From Pseudevernia furfuracea (taxonomy: Eukaryota; Ascomycota; Lecanoromycetes; Lecanorales; Parmeliaceae), in NCBI GenBank assembly GCA_022315425.1, contig JAIUPT010000041.1, positions 806,001 to 870,000 of the forward strand: DNA of 64,000 nucleotides, given 5' to 3'. Within the stretch, counting starts at the first letter, position 1, and each line of letters starts with the position of its first letter. The translations under genes were made by a program, and so were the position numbers. A model generated the notes under the pieces. The model ran no database searches. It was not told where the DNA came from and saw only the letters and a program-made list of their open reading frames with translations. Below are positions 38,614-48,647 of this stretch, piece after piece.

Positions 38614-39339
38614 GTCAGCGCGTTGGAGACCCGAGTCCTGGCAAGAACGACATATTCACAACAGCTTCAGGAATAGGTTGAGGGCCTTTCTGGTGATCAA
38701 TAGTTTTGGTATAGCTGTTGAAATACTGCTGTCGAACGGGATCAAAATACCACTCAAGCTCATATTTGCCCATGCATTGTTGAAGCTTGCATTTAGATTG
38801 GCGCAGCAAATCTCCTCTTTAACGAATGAGAGCCTTGGTAGTGCACTTCCTCCTGTTGTTTCAAGAAACTTCCATGTCCACAAAACAATGCTTCTCGCCA
38901 GGCCCATCGCCCTGCCTTAGAGTGACCGAAAACTTCCTCTTGCTCCGTAACAAGCCCTCAAACTGCTGTGCTTTAGTGTCTGGCCAAGCACTTGGGTCCC
39001 CGTATATTCGCAATATCTTCTGGCTTCTGGATGGTCGCAGTCCACGCCGCCATCGCCCTCCGGCAAAGTTGAAGACCCATCCTTGCGGAGAATGGTTTCA
39101 CAGACAGTAGCTGACACATGTTACCCAGCACCATCGCCTCACACCGCTAATCCCATGTCTTCGAATAGAAGCACCAGTTCAGGGTCTTGCAAGCATTGTC
39201 GGGAATCAGAACCACGTCAGAAGACGGAGAGGTCCGAGTACAATATACTGGAAGCGGTCGTGCAAGGCTTGCCACGCAGCGATCTTCTTGACTGCCTCGA
39301 AACCCATTGGCAGGTTTTGACGATGGGATTCTATCAGTG
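38614..39339. other. Unmutated region with overlapping short ORFs, no confident gene
   Basis: Normal composition. Minus-strand ORFs 39383-39147, 39117-38917 and 38809-38615 could be exons of one gene: the last reads KCKLQQCMGKYELEWYF, the first NACKTLNWCFYSKTWD. I could not join them with convincing splice sites or recognise a domain. Plus-strand ORFs over the same DNA are no better. It lies tail to tail with the chitinase pseudogene. Confidence 0.3.
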
Positions 39340-39703
39340 AGAGAGTATGGACACCCTATGCTTCCCTGGGTTCGTCTCCACAAGGCTACACCCTGAGACA
39401 GTGTATTAACTCGAAGGATGTATATTCTTCGAGGGTATACTTTCCATTGTATGTTACTGTATTATCTAGAGTAATAAGATAATACTGAACTTCTAAATGT
39501 ATTGAACTTTCTGATTTTGTACGTTCTAATTCTATGACAGTATTTGGGTTAGTGTATCTTTAAGTTGTGTAGACTTCCAGTTTACAGATGTTTTGAGCTT
39601 GCTTACCCTCGGAGTTTATACAATCTTCGAGGTAATACACTGTCTCAGGGTGTATAGACTTCAAGACATTTACCCAGGGAATCCGGGGGTGTCCTTACTC
39701 TCC
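39340..39703. mobile_element. MITE-like element with ~100-bp terminal inverted repeats
   Basis: The left arm (39340-39443) and the reverse complement of the right arm (39600-39703) share GAGAGTA-GGACACCC, TTCCCTGGGT and CTACACCCTGAGACAGTGTA, then CTCGAAG, ATGTATA and CGAGGGTA. The total is 364 bp with an AT-rich unique centre and no ORF. The flanks are CAGTG on both sides (39335-39339 and 39704-39708), a probable 5-bp target duplication. It is a non-autonomous DNA transposon of undetermined superfamily. Confidence 0.8.
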
Positions 39704-39943
39704 CAGTGCCAGAATCGAAGCGCAAGAAAGGGGGCCAAAATTGGAACTTTGTTTTGGGGGAGGGTTTCAAAAATGGAACTCGAGGGACGGTTCAAAAATG
39801 GAGTACAGAAGTGCGAGGAAGACGAGATAAAGTGATCCAAAAGTGGAGCAGGAAGTTCAGAGATATACTGGTGCTCGTCTTTAATATGTTCCCTCGCCCG
39901 TTCCCTACTAAAAGTGTTATCGACTTAACAGGAAAGATAGAAA

Positions 39944-40314
39944 ATGCTTTACGCAGCAAAAGCAAAAGCACAGCAGTTCACCAGAAGGAAACTAAACTTA
40001 ATGAAAAAAGCAGATCAGCTAGCGCGATTATGTTACGCAGACGTTGCATTGATTATCCGCAGAAATGAAAGGTATTATACTTATCGATCGACTGATCACG
40101 AACGGTGGCCTCCCAGTATAACAGAGATCGTACGTATGAATCCGATGTATCGACCTTTGAGCTGACTCGAGCTCAGGAAGCCTCGTACCCGTTGCCTGTC
40201 AATCTACTGTCCAGAGACTTTGATTACACCATTCGTGAGGTTCCGCATAACTCAAACGTGAAGGACCTGTCGAATAAGAGGTCTGATTTAGCCGAGACTT
40301 CGGAAGACATATAA
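39944..40314 (+). CDS. MADS-box-like protein, two exons
   Basis: Small apparently intact protein of 107 residues when an intron is removed. Exon 1 (39944-40129) reads FTRRKLNLMKKADQLARLC followed by ADVALIIRR and RYYTYRS. This matches the core of the MADS (SRF-type) DNA-binding domain, whose KR-GL-KKA-EL--LCD-xVALII pattern it follows, so a nuclear DNA-binding role is likely. The intron 40130-40176 (47 bp) has GTACGT at the donor, a GCTGAC branch-like site and CAG at the acceptor, phase 0. Exon 2 (40177-40314) continues EASYPLPVNLLSRDFD and ends acidic (SEDI). The usual basic N-terminus before FTRRK is short, so an upstream exon may be missing or the start may differ. No stop or RIP-type damage is visible. 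Confidence 0.7.
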
Positions 40315-41095
40315 GTGTTAAGGGATCTAATGTCGTATCGTATATATTTAGCAGTATGGGTAACGCTATACGGTAGCGACGTTGAGGAAGCCGAGACAAC
40401 AATGCCGATACCTGCTCTCTTGACAGGAGCATCCTCGGAGTAGGCTTGTCGTCAGGAATTCTTTTTGACCGGCTAGTTGCGCTCAATATATATTGAAGGT
40501 CATGTAGCACCTTGATGTGTCTATGCTGTGGTTGAGTGGGGGAAGAAGCAGTGAAGGGCAGAAGTAGGATGGGCAGAAGCAGAAAAATGGGAAAAGAAGT
40601 GGGTATGCATTTGACCCCGAAAAAAAAGGCTCCTATTTCGACCGTCGGTCCCATGAAACTTCCAATATATAAATAGCAGGAGGATGAAGATATCAGCCAC
40701 TTTTAAATGAGTGCTGTAGGGAGTCTTGGGTGAATAAAATCTGTTAATTAAGAAGGCGATTGAATGAAAACAGTCTTCCCTCCAATTGAGCGGAATTCGT
40801 GGTTATATTGTCGATTTGAGCATCCTGCTTCCATAGGACCCACCCGCCCATTCTGGGAACTCCACCCATAGATCCCCCCCCCCCCAAAACCCCACAAACC
40901 CTAATTATAGGTCCCCCCCTTCCCCTAAGAAGACCTTAATAATAGGTTCCCGCTTCCCTGAAAAATAATCGTGCGGAGACTGGCTCTCCCAAGCCAAATC
41001 TCCTAGGACCTACGCTCTCCCAGACACAGTATCAGGAATGGACTCTGCTTGTTGCTAGGTATCTGCCCCAAATAGAGCAGAGCTGAGTCGTGCCT
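40315..41095. other. Intergenic region with C-rich tracts
   Basis: No gene recognised. A minus-strand ORF at 40654-40199 overlaps exon 2 of the MADS-like gene in antisense and has an unconvincing composition. The segment 40867-40925 contains two long C-runs (14 C from 40867 and CCCCCCC near 40912). Confidence 0.5.
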
Positions 41096-41224
41096 ATGTC
41101 ATTACCCGGTGCACATTTCTTGTTGCTCTTTGTAGAGTTTTATTGTCTCCTAGGCGCTACTGCATCAGCCGACCACGAACCTCATTCAGTTGGAAATCCC
41201 ACCGCTGGATGGAATTGTGGATGA
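41096..41224 (+). CDS. Possible small secreted peptide (42 aa), tentative
   Basis: The ORF starts MSLPGAHFLLLFVEFYCLLG and continues ATASADHEPHSVGN. The first 25 residues look like a signal peptide with an Ala-x-Ala cleavage site before DHEP. It ends at TGA 41222-41224. Given the local habit of TGG becoming TGA, that stop could be a mutated Trp, and the frame is then open for about 24 further codons to a TAA. Another frame over 41165-41290 (LIQLEIPPLDGIVDDPKIL) is also open and ends at a GTAAGC donor-like site, so the true reading is undecided. Confidence 0.25.
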   Translation: MSLPGAHFLLLFVEFYCLLGATASADHEPHSVGNPTAGWNCG

Positions 41225-41659
41225 CCCCAAAATACTTCACTACCTCACGCGCCCACTGTGCTCGTATCTCGATTCCCACCCGGATTCGACAGGTAAGCTG
41301 TGCAGGTGCAATCTCTTCTCGTAACAATCGAAAGGTCCTCCACTAGACAGCTTGTTTCATTCAGATGCTAAGGGCAGCGCGGCTTAGCAAAGCTTTATGC
41401 CTCGGAGCGGGGTAAATGTGGGGCCATCCCGGAACTGGTTATTAATTAAAGATCCGGAAGCGTTTGAGTACCAGTCATGGATGCTCTTTCCGGTCCATGC
41501 CTCAGCTGCACAGAAGGTAGCTGAAACGCGAACATCCGGGGATAGCCGGTTCCTCGGAAGGACTGGTAGAAAATACTTTGCGCATCTCCGAATATTACTT
41601 CCAACATTCTCGTCGAGTTGCGATAAGCCTATGGCTGCTTGATAGAACAATAAGTAGAC

Positions 41660-42491
41660 ATGACATCAAAAGGCCGTTCTCTGAGCCAACAACTTCTTTC
41701 TGCAATCTCAGCGTATGAAATCTAGCTTGCATGGCGGTTTATCGGAGAGCTGATCACTGCGCAGATCCCGAGACGAGGGGAATTTTACTGATCTTATCCT
41801 AAGTCATGAAGCTGGACGCTTCAACGTCCACCGAGTCATTGTTTGCCCTCAATCTAGGGTGTTTTACAAGGCGTGCTCTGGGGGATTCGAGGTAGAAATC
41901 GTTTCCTATATCCAAAACATCGCTGAGATCGTCAAATAGGAGACTTTCACTGGTGTCATCGAGATGGCGGATATATCATATCTAGAGTTAAAGAAAATGG
42001 TCAAGTTCTTTTACAGCATGAGCTATGATGACGACATTCCCGAAGTGACCGAACGAGAGACTGTGTCACCTATTTCTCTGCTTCAGCTCCACGCTCGGAT
42101 GTTTGCACTAGGGGATCGGTATGATATTCCAGGCTTGAGAGATGTGGCCGTGAAGAAATACTCTTCTAGATGCGCAGTGTCCTGGGAACCTTTGGAATTC
42201 ATAGAGTCCATTTACGACGTTTATGAAAGGACTCCGTCGTCTATCAGACACCTACGCAACGCTGCTTGCATTCTGATGCGGAAGCATTTGCCAAAAATGC
42301 TTGACGGTGAAGCTGTCGCGATTGCTTATGAAGAAGTCCTTGTCGAAGTTCCCGAGTTCACGAAGGATATGTTGGGAATTTACGTGACTGCGCCTTTATA
42401 CGGAGACTGCAGCACATGTGGCTCAAACCAAGCTTTTGAGGCTCTACAGGTTAGATGTAACCAATGTGGAAAGGGGAGGCCAGGCCTGTAG
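41660..42491 (+). CDS. BTB/POZ domain protein, three exons
   Basis: Apparently intact protein of 243 residues. Exon 1 (41660-41712) starts MTSKGRSLSQQLLSAIS. Intron 41713-41764 (GTATGA...GCAG). Exon 2 (41765-41891) carries the start of the BTB fold: EGNFTDLILSHEAGRFNVHR then VIVCPQSRVFYKACSGGFE. Intron 41892-41939 (GTAGAA...TAG) is a multiple of three and removes an in-frame TAG. Exon 3 (41940-42491) continues ETFTGVIEM and LELKKMVKFFYSMSYDDD, the usual end of the BTB core, then LHARMFALGDRYDIPGLRDV. It ends with a CxxC...CxxC pair (DCSTCGSN and RCNQCGKG) that could bind zinc. BTB domains dimerise or act as Cullin-3 adaptors; the substrate is unknown. Both introns look normal and there is no RIP damage. 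Confidence 0.85.
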
Positions 42492-42613
42492 AGTTTTAAT
42501 TCTGAAGCCTGCACGTATTCAAGGCTCATCTTCGGCCTCTATTTCTGATACTTGTACGAATTCTACTTAAGCCTGTTGAAATTTTTGATCAAGCACCGCG
42601 CCCAAATATATGA

Positions 42614-42893
42614 CTCGAAGGTTTTGCTGTCCTTAACCGTAAAGATGATGCTCGTCGTGCGATTAAGAAGCTGAGCGGCACGAGCCTAAATGGTTCAAAG
42701 ATATCGATCACTTCAGCTTCCACTAGCCCAGCTTCCAGCCACCGCTACTGCAAGGCAAAAGTATATCGATGGTCGCTATTGCACGACGATGTCCAAGGCC
42801 TTTTTGATGCCTTCTACAAGTGTGGTTTGACCCTGATCTTGTCAATCATGGAATTGACAGCAGCCCTCAAGAGATCTTTTGCTCGTCCGTGAG
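42614..42893 (+). pseudogene. RRM-like fragment
   Basis: An open frame without a start codon reads EGFAVLNRKDDARRAIKKL then SGTSLNGSKISI. This follows the RNP-1 half of an RNA recognition motif (GFAFVxFxxxxDAxxAIxxLnGtxLnGxxI). The RNP-2 half is not visible upstream, where a TGA (42611-42613) precedes the segment. After it comes a Ser/Thr-rich stretch and hydrophobic sequence ending at about 42893. It is either one exon of a larger gene or a relic; no splice sites convinced me. Confidence 0.4.
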
Positions 42894-42956
42894 AGACGAT
42901 TGGGTATGGCGTCCCTATAAGCCTCCATAGGGCAACGTCTTTATTACTGATGTTTG

Positions 42957-44253
42957 TCACCTCCATACCGGATCTCTTGCCTCAGATTTTGCCGCTTCTT
43001 CCGCCTCGCACATGACAATGTTTGCCTCCTTTTCCGGACTGAGAGCTTCAGGCGGTGTGACTTGCCGATGCCTCTTCCGACAGTTGGATGGGAGGCCAGA
43101 TTGTACGCCTCGTTGCGCTCGTTTGATATCGTGTCTGGTCTCGGCATCATGTAGGAAAGAACAGAGTTGCTTGCATGTGATCCGAACGACAGTCATACTC
43201 TGCGTTTGTTGAGGTGTATCGACGAAACACTTTTTTGACGCAAAATCACGAAGCTGAAGGGATAGTCCTTGCCCTGAAACGGCAGTTCCGTCATCGGCAC
43301 GAAATACCTGTCAAAAGCACAAAGGCCATCAGCATTGAACTAATGCAGATACTAATTGATAATGAGCAAGCAGGGAAGCCATTATATCTGCTTCCCGAAC
43401 ACTAAATGTCTTCAGAAGAACGGCTTCTTCCTTCTCGGGATTCGGCACTAATCGAGGTCGTCAGATGGATAGCGATGTCTTCTTCGACCCAACGCCATAT
43501 TCAATATCAAGTCCAAGGACCATGGCGATGTTTCCGTCGGAATCGGATACATATTCATCAGCCAGCCTCGTTAAATCTTTCTGACGCTGTGAATATGATG
43601 TCTCGATCACGACGGAGGGATACTGAGACTTGGCGTGCGCAAAAGAAGCGTCTGGTGAGTGCTTGAGATAACGTTCGTCAATGGCTTCGTGTCCGTAGAG
43701 ATAGACATCCGAGATAGACTCTGATCTGACCAGATCAAGAACAGCTGCAATATCCGTGCCCCCACGAGCAACGCTCTTCAGCTGGGATCCAATCTTCTGA
43801 ACAACAAGCTCTGTGAATATATCGTGCGTGGATGTCGGCATCCTAACGGTGAACCGGGAAGTATGTGGAGACCAGTCGAATCTGATGCTCACAATCATTT
43901 TCATCAGTGCCATGCCTTCGCAACGGTAGGGAGAACCGGTTCACTTACCGGAGTTTGCCCAACACGTAGTCATAAAGCGATTTGTGTCTCTCCAGCATCG
44001 ATCATACCGTCTGGACCTCTTTCGGCGTGATATTGAACACTGTCCACGGTTCCACCTCTTGACCTTTGTAGCATGAGATTAGAAAGTCAAGGAGACTACT
44101 AGCCGTCTTTGATGGTGTAATTGTCTGAGCCGATGAACTTGGTAGGAGACTCGTGTTTGAGACACAGACAACTCGGGCTCCTTCCCCACGGTAATTGGAA
44201 GGCGTAGTGGGCCTCTTATGTTCAGGCATAGCGGGAAACGGTCGAGCTATCAC
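42957..44253 (-). pseudogene. Uma2-like (PD-(D/E)XK-type) fungal protein with two Trp stops
   Basis: Member of a fungal family resembling Uma2-type PD-(D/E)XK proteins. Exon A (44253-43949) contains EPWTVFNITPKEVQTV, a TGA (44002-44004) where Trp is likely, then LYDYVLGKLR. The 67-bp intron 43948-43882 has GTAAGT/CAG. Exon B (43881 to about 43405) has FTVRMPTSTHDIFTELV, then PDASFAHAKSQYPSVVIETS with SQRQKDLTRLADEY (the acidic PD...VIE signature) and GLDIEYG. A second TGA at 43461-43463 replaces the Trp of a WRPRLV motif. A further intron (about 43405-43308) leads to exon C (43307-42957): VFRADDGTAVSGQGLSLQ, LCSFLHDAE and a basic C-terminus RKRHRQVTPPE. A heavily mutated second copy lies at 61615-62075. 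Confidence 0.75.
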
Positions 44254-44799
44254 ATTCGCTTTGTAGTAAAATGCAATGCAGATAGTCGTTGATGCAAGGA
44301 GTTGGAGGAGCGTATTCGGGTAGTTGTTTAAATTTCACTACCGAGTCAGCCCGGAAACGAGCCTCCAATGCACTCAATTCCCTTCCTGTTCAGGTGAACG
44401 AGTGTCAACGGCTCTCTGAAGATGTTTCAAAGAGCCTGCGACTGTGTGGTGATGCGGTCATGTCTTCTTCGCAGATGGAACCTGATCCAATCATATCTGA
44501 TGATTGGCCAGGGAAGGACGCCTAGGTGTCTGAGTTTGCGAATTCCCGATTGCTGTGACGGGTTCAAAAGTGAGACCAGTCTCAACAACTTGCTAGAGCT
44601 TTAACGTAGGAATTCTCAGAAAGACTGGTAATGACGGAGGATCTTACTCCCTTACTGCCAGCTATTTTTAGCCTAGAGACTTCTTGTAGAGCAACACTCA
44701 GTTAGTCCGGGGAGCTCTCGCTTAGGAACGCCCCTCTACGAAGACCGCATTAGTCCAACATATGCCTAGGACCCACATGAAGCTTTGGTGACATGAGTT

Positions 44800-45433
44800 C
44801 TGGGAGAAAAACCTTTTTGTTCGACATTTTGTGGTTACAACCCCGAAGTGGTACTCGCAAAGATCAGAAATCTACCAAATGCACGCGCTACCACCCCCCC
44901 TCCCCTCCTCCCGTACTAGCTGTAACACCTCATTCGGCTCAGGATGTCATTAAATTCGGTCAATGGTTTGAAAGCCTACTTCATGAACAAGCCTTTGTGA
45001 TTCCTGAGGGCATGCGACAGCCCTTAGCCCGCTTTGTGAAGGGTTCTATCGCTAACGGCTACTCGAGACAAATCGCCGAACGAGACCTTGAAGTTATCCG
45101 CAAAGAGGCTATAGTCAAACGGGCACGTAAAACGCTTTCCGGAACAGTTGCCCAGAAGGGAGGATGGATGGCCGTTGATCAAATACGTAAATCTCTTACT
45201 GTGGTGGAAGAAACGGCCAAAGAGAAGGCTGAGAAGGTTTGGAACGGGCAATTCGGGCTGAGGAAATTCAGGTGGAAAAGGCAAATAAGGCCATTCGGAG
45301 CGATTATGGGCTATGGAAGCTGGTGCATGATAATTGGGAAGTGTTTTCATTGTATCGCGATGTGGGGCAAGATATCTGTAGAATAAGAAGAAATATATAC
45401 AAAAACGCGTCATTGAGCCGAGGACCACTATGA
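44800..45433 (+). pseudogene. pogo/Fot1-type transposase C-terminal remnant, frameshifted
   Basis: The plus strand reads VTPHSAQDVIKFGQWF, then LARFVKGSIANGYSRQIAER, IVKRARKTLSGTVAQKGGW and an EETAKEKAEK tail. This is the region after the DDE core in fungal pogo/Fot1 transposases (FVKGSL---, QKGG motifs). The catalytic core upstream is missing, so the element is 5'-truncated. Near 45238 the reading must shift by one base to continue as ERAIRAEEIQVEKANKAI to the stop at 45433. No terminal inverted repeats were found. Composition is normal, so decay is by truncation and indel rather than RIP. Confidence 0.7.
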
Positions 45434-45495
45434 GCGAAACGAATAGTGGGACCACGATTATACGTACCTACGGATACTGTGGTTCAAAGGCGGTC

Positions 45496-46668
45496 TCAGC
45501 ACCACCCGTACTTCTCGTTGCCAAGCCATTGTAAGGTGTCCTCCTTACCACTACCTTCTCCGTACCACAGAAGGCTAGCAATACCCTCGTGGTCTCGCTC
45601 TACTCTGCGATACTGGATTTCTGTTTGTTCGACCAACTCCAGAACCAGAGGCGTAGGGTCCCACATCATCACACGGTGTAACTTCCATTTGGCAGCCTCA
45701 GCTTGGGCGGTCTGGAGAAGAGCTTTCATCTGCTCGACTTGACTGTTACCTTGCTCTGTGTCGGTTGTGTTTGTAGTAGCTTGATTCTCGATCACTAGCC
45801 GTAAGATGTAAAGAGTGTTCTCAGAAGAAGCAGAGTCTGGGTTTCCATAGAAGCGATGCGTCCAAATTGCCCACATCCGATGACCAGGCTGTCCCACAAT
45901 TGCTCCCTTGATCTCAGGCTGCTTCCCAAAGAGCTTGTCGCAAACGAACTCTTCTTTCTTGTGATGCCAAAGCATGTGGTTAAGATCAGGCACGAGCATC
46001 ATGCGTGTCTTTCCGATCGATGAAATCGTAGTCATCTCTTTTCGGATCATAGCTTCGTCTTCTTCACAAAGTCGCTCAAGATCTCCGGACAGAAGCTGTA
46101 GGGTTCCTGACCCTTCGGGGGCTGTGGATGGGTCGAGCTCAATATGCGTGTTGATAGGAAATGGGTGCCATCCAAGATCTGCGTAGTACTTCTTCCCAAT
46201 ATCGGAGTACAACACACTCTCAATCGATTCCGTCGTCTCCGCTTGGAAAGTGCGCAAGATTTCAGCCAGCTCTCTCATCAAGCGTGAGCCATAGCCACGA
46301 AGTCGTAATACTGGATCGCAGAATACACTGGCAACGCCGTGGATAATCTGCTCGGTGAGATTGCCATCCCTATCACTTATGAGTGCGCGCTTGCGGAATG
46401 TTTCACAGGAGCATAAGATTGGCCGCTGGTCTGGAGGCAGTTTCTTGTCAGTCAAGATCCAATTGGTCATTCCTCTGTCTTTTGCTAAAGGAACCGTAGT
46501 TAAATAAGTCGATTCTTCGAGATATTGTGGTAAGGACAGGGCGTCTGTCCACGCAAGGGAGCTGAGTTTCCAGACCGTTTGGCATTCTCCGGCGGTGGGA
46601 TGACTGAGATAAAGATCAGGAGATCGCGCGTCTGGTAACGCGGCTAGAGATATATTTGAAGAACCCAT
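45496..46668 (-). CDS. LYC1-type GNAT acetyltransferase (lysine N6-acetyltransferase family)
   Basis: Intact single-exon gene of 390 codons. LYC1 of Yarrowia acetylates free L-lysine at N6, and this is the fungal family named after it. Visible landmarks are LSLPQYLEESTYLTTVPLAK and GMTNWILTDKKLPPDQRPIL near residues 45-85, then CETFRKRAL. The GNAT acetyl-CoA pyrophosphate loop is near residue 120 (VASVFCDPVLRLRGYGSRLM, with RGYGSRL), followed by SVLYSDIGKKYYADLGWHPF near 150-170. The C-terminal half (LVPDLNHMLWHHKKEEFVC, WAIWTHRFYGNPD) is conserved in LYC1-like proteins. The start at 46668 gives the usual N-terminus. There are no stops, although the neighbouring genes on both sides are broken. 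Confidence 0.9.
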   Translation of the reverse strand: MGSSNISLAALPDARSPDLYLSHPTAGECQTVWKLSSLAWTDALSLPQYLEESTYLTTVPLAKDRGMTNWILTDKKLPPDQRPILCSCETFRKRALISDRDGNLTEQIIHGVASVFCDPVLRLRGYGSRLMRELAEILRTFQAETTESIESVLYSDIGKKYYADLGWHPFPINTHIELDPSTAPEGSGTLQLLSGDLERLCEEDEAMIRKEMTTISSIGKTRMMLVPDLNHMLWHHKKEEFVCDKLFGKQPEIKGAIVGQPGHRMWAIWTHRFYGNPDSASSENTLYILRLVIENQATTNTTDTEQGNSQVEQMKALLQTAQAEAAKWKLHRVMMWDPTPLVLELVEQTEIQYRRVERDHEGIASLLWYGEGSGKEDTLQWLGNEKYGWC

Positions 46669-47505
46669 ATTTATATACTATACTTTCGAAAAGGTATCAA
46701 CGCTCCAACGATGCGCAAAACAGTTTACGAACCAGCAGGTACGTAGATAGACATGTAGCGTGGTGAGATATGCAGCAGATCTAACTTTCGCACCACAGCG
46801 GTAATATAATATACCTACTTATTGTATTGCACTCTCTCCCGAGTGATACAGTAAGTGACGGCTGCATGTTAGCTGCATATGCGGTTGGGTTGCAGAATCA
46901 CACCCCCACGATCCCACACGAGGGCCGGCCCCACAATGATAGGTTCGAAGACGTAAAAACGGCAAAATGAAACGGGTAGCATACTGTACCCAGGGGCTTT
47001 CCCTGGGTGGATTTGGAACAAGGAGGAGCCTTCTTTATTTGATGAAACCCGTGTCCTAGAATGAACCTTGATTCTCATTCGTTTTCGACTTGGTGATTGC
47101 GGAACCGGATTTCGATGGGACGTATGGACTAGTGCACTACGAGTAGCTTCTCAGCAAAATGATCTCTGACGCTACGATGGCGCCTTCATTGCAGCAAGTG
47201 AGAACAGAATCTTTGAAACAAGCTACTTCTACTAGTCCACGTCTTATATGATATCGAGGTTGAGAAGTAAGGCATTCAAATCATCTTCGGCTGACTGGAT
47301 ACTCTCCCGAGTATCAGGCGCCCCAAGGTCCATTTGTTCTCTCGATCCTCTTGTCTCTTTCAACACAGCAGCTACACATACTATTACTCGTAAGCCGTCG
47401 CCCACGTCCGCTCTTTTTCTAGATCTATATCTTCTCGTCTTGCCTGCTGCGTGTGTTACAGGTGGTCAATGTCTGAGCCAAAAAAGCTGATAGATACAAG
47501 TACGC
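46669..47505. other. Intergenic, no confident gene
   Basis: Contains the 5' flank of the LYC1-type gene. Short ORFs at 47078-46869 (minus) and 47248-47490 (plus) have no recognisable features. A small palindrome CCAGGGGCTTTCCCTGG lies at 46990. Confidence 0.45.
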
Positions 47506-48212
47506 ATGGGGGAATTGATCAGGAACGCAAGACTTATCTTCAACGGCAACGGCAATGGCAATGGCAACGGCAATGGCAAGAACGAACAATATTATTTACC
47601 GCGAGAGGACGTTATGCTTTTCCAGCAGGGCGGGCATGTAAGCATAGAACAACAATTGGGCGCAAGAGGGCTAACGGCTATGGGACAGATAGTGTGGTGA
47701 GGGTAGTCTTTGGTAATTGCCAATAATGCCTGTTAACTATCAAGCCGGACAATATGGGAGAGGTATCCCCAGAGTATGTTACACGCTCAGGTGTGATGCA
47801 CAGCCATCCTTATCCAATACAAAGAAGTCCAGGGGCCCTTCAGCGCGCGTTCGCATTTGGCACGATAAGGCAGCTTGTACCTCCGCTGGCTCTTTTTGAG
47901 AGGCCTCTGATGATTTCTGGTAGGACGCTTCTTGATGCGGCCGCCAACCATGCTTTGACGGGTAGGTGCGGGCGGCCCAGCATTGAAGGCTGGCAGCTCT
48001 GTTGTGACGGTAGAGTGCTCTTCGATGTTTGTTGCAATTCCTCATACTTCCTCCTGCGCCTCCTAGATACCGATCCCGTGTGCATCGTAATAGAACTAAC
48101 AAACCAAATGTACCCGGTCAAAGATATTGACTCGTTCGTGGAAGCTATGGTAGAATGTTTCTCAGATCCGGCACCATGGGGATATAAGCTGGAAGGAAAC
48201 CTAGAATTATGA
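47506..48212 (+). CDS. Hypothetical protein, possibly two exons
   Basis: I do not recognise this protein. A 5' open stretch (47506-47700) contains a short Gly-Asn run coded by GGCAATGGCAAC-like repeats (47540-47580) and then EQYYLPREDVMLFQQGGHVS. It ends just as a GTGAGG donor-like sequence appears (47696). The main ORF (47754-48212, 152 codons) has LMISGRTLLDAAANHAL, CGRPSIEGWQLCCDGRVLFD and DTDPVCIVIELTNQMYPVKD, and ends in a short acidic tail. Whether the two belong together is not certain. No RIP-type damage. An antisense ORF (48102-47779) is less convincing. Confidence 0.4.
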
Positions 48213-48647
48213 ACTATATTCCAGAGGATGATTGCTGCTGAGTACGCTTCGGGAGTTATCCAAGCGTGATGATGTTAGAGTTCGGGTATATTGAGATGGG
48301 AGTAAAATGAGGTCTAGGTATGTGAAGGTTGAGAGCGTGGTGATACAACAGAGTTTTTGAAGGAGACTATATGGGGCTCTGCGGCGTGCCGCCTTGATCA
48401 GTGAGATCATAGGCGGGTTTGGCTTTCACCAAAGATTCATTTAATATCTAGACACAAATCAACCATTGCGGAGGCTTCCTGGGCTTTCCAAGTTAATATA
48501 GTGGGAATGAGGGAAGAAGATGGTGGGGAGGAGTAGGCCCATCTGTGGGACTTCCAGACTGACTGAGGAGCTCAGCGTGGAACCATGGACCCGTGGCATG
48601 GAAGCCGTCAACGTCATTTTTAGCGACGTATAGAGCTTATTTCAGCG

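Noticed and set aside
40867..40925. C-runs with a CCCTAA as a telomere-like tract
   Set aside because: Only one CCCTAA is present and the rest are homopolymer C-runs, so there is no tandem telomere repeat.
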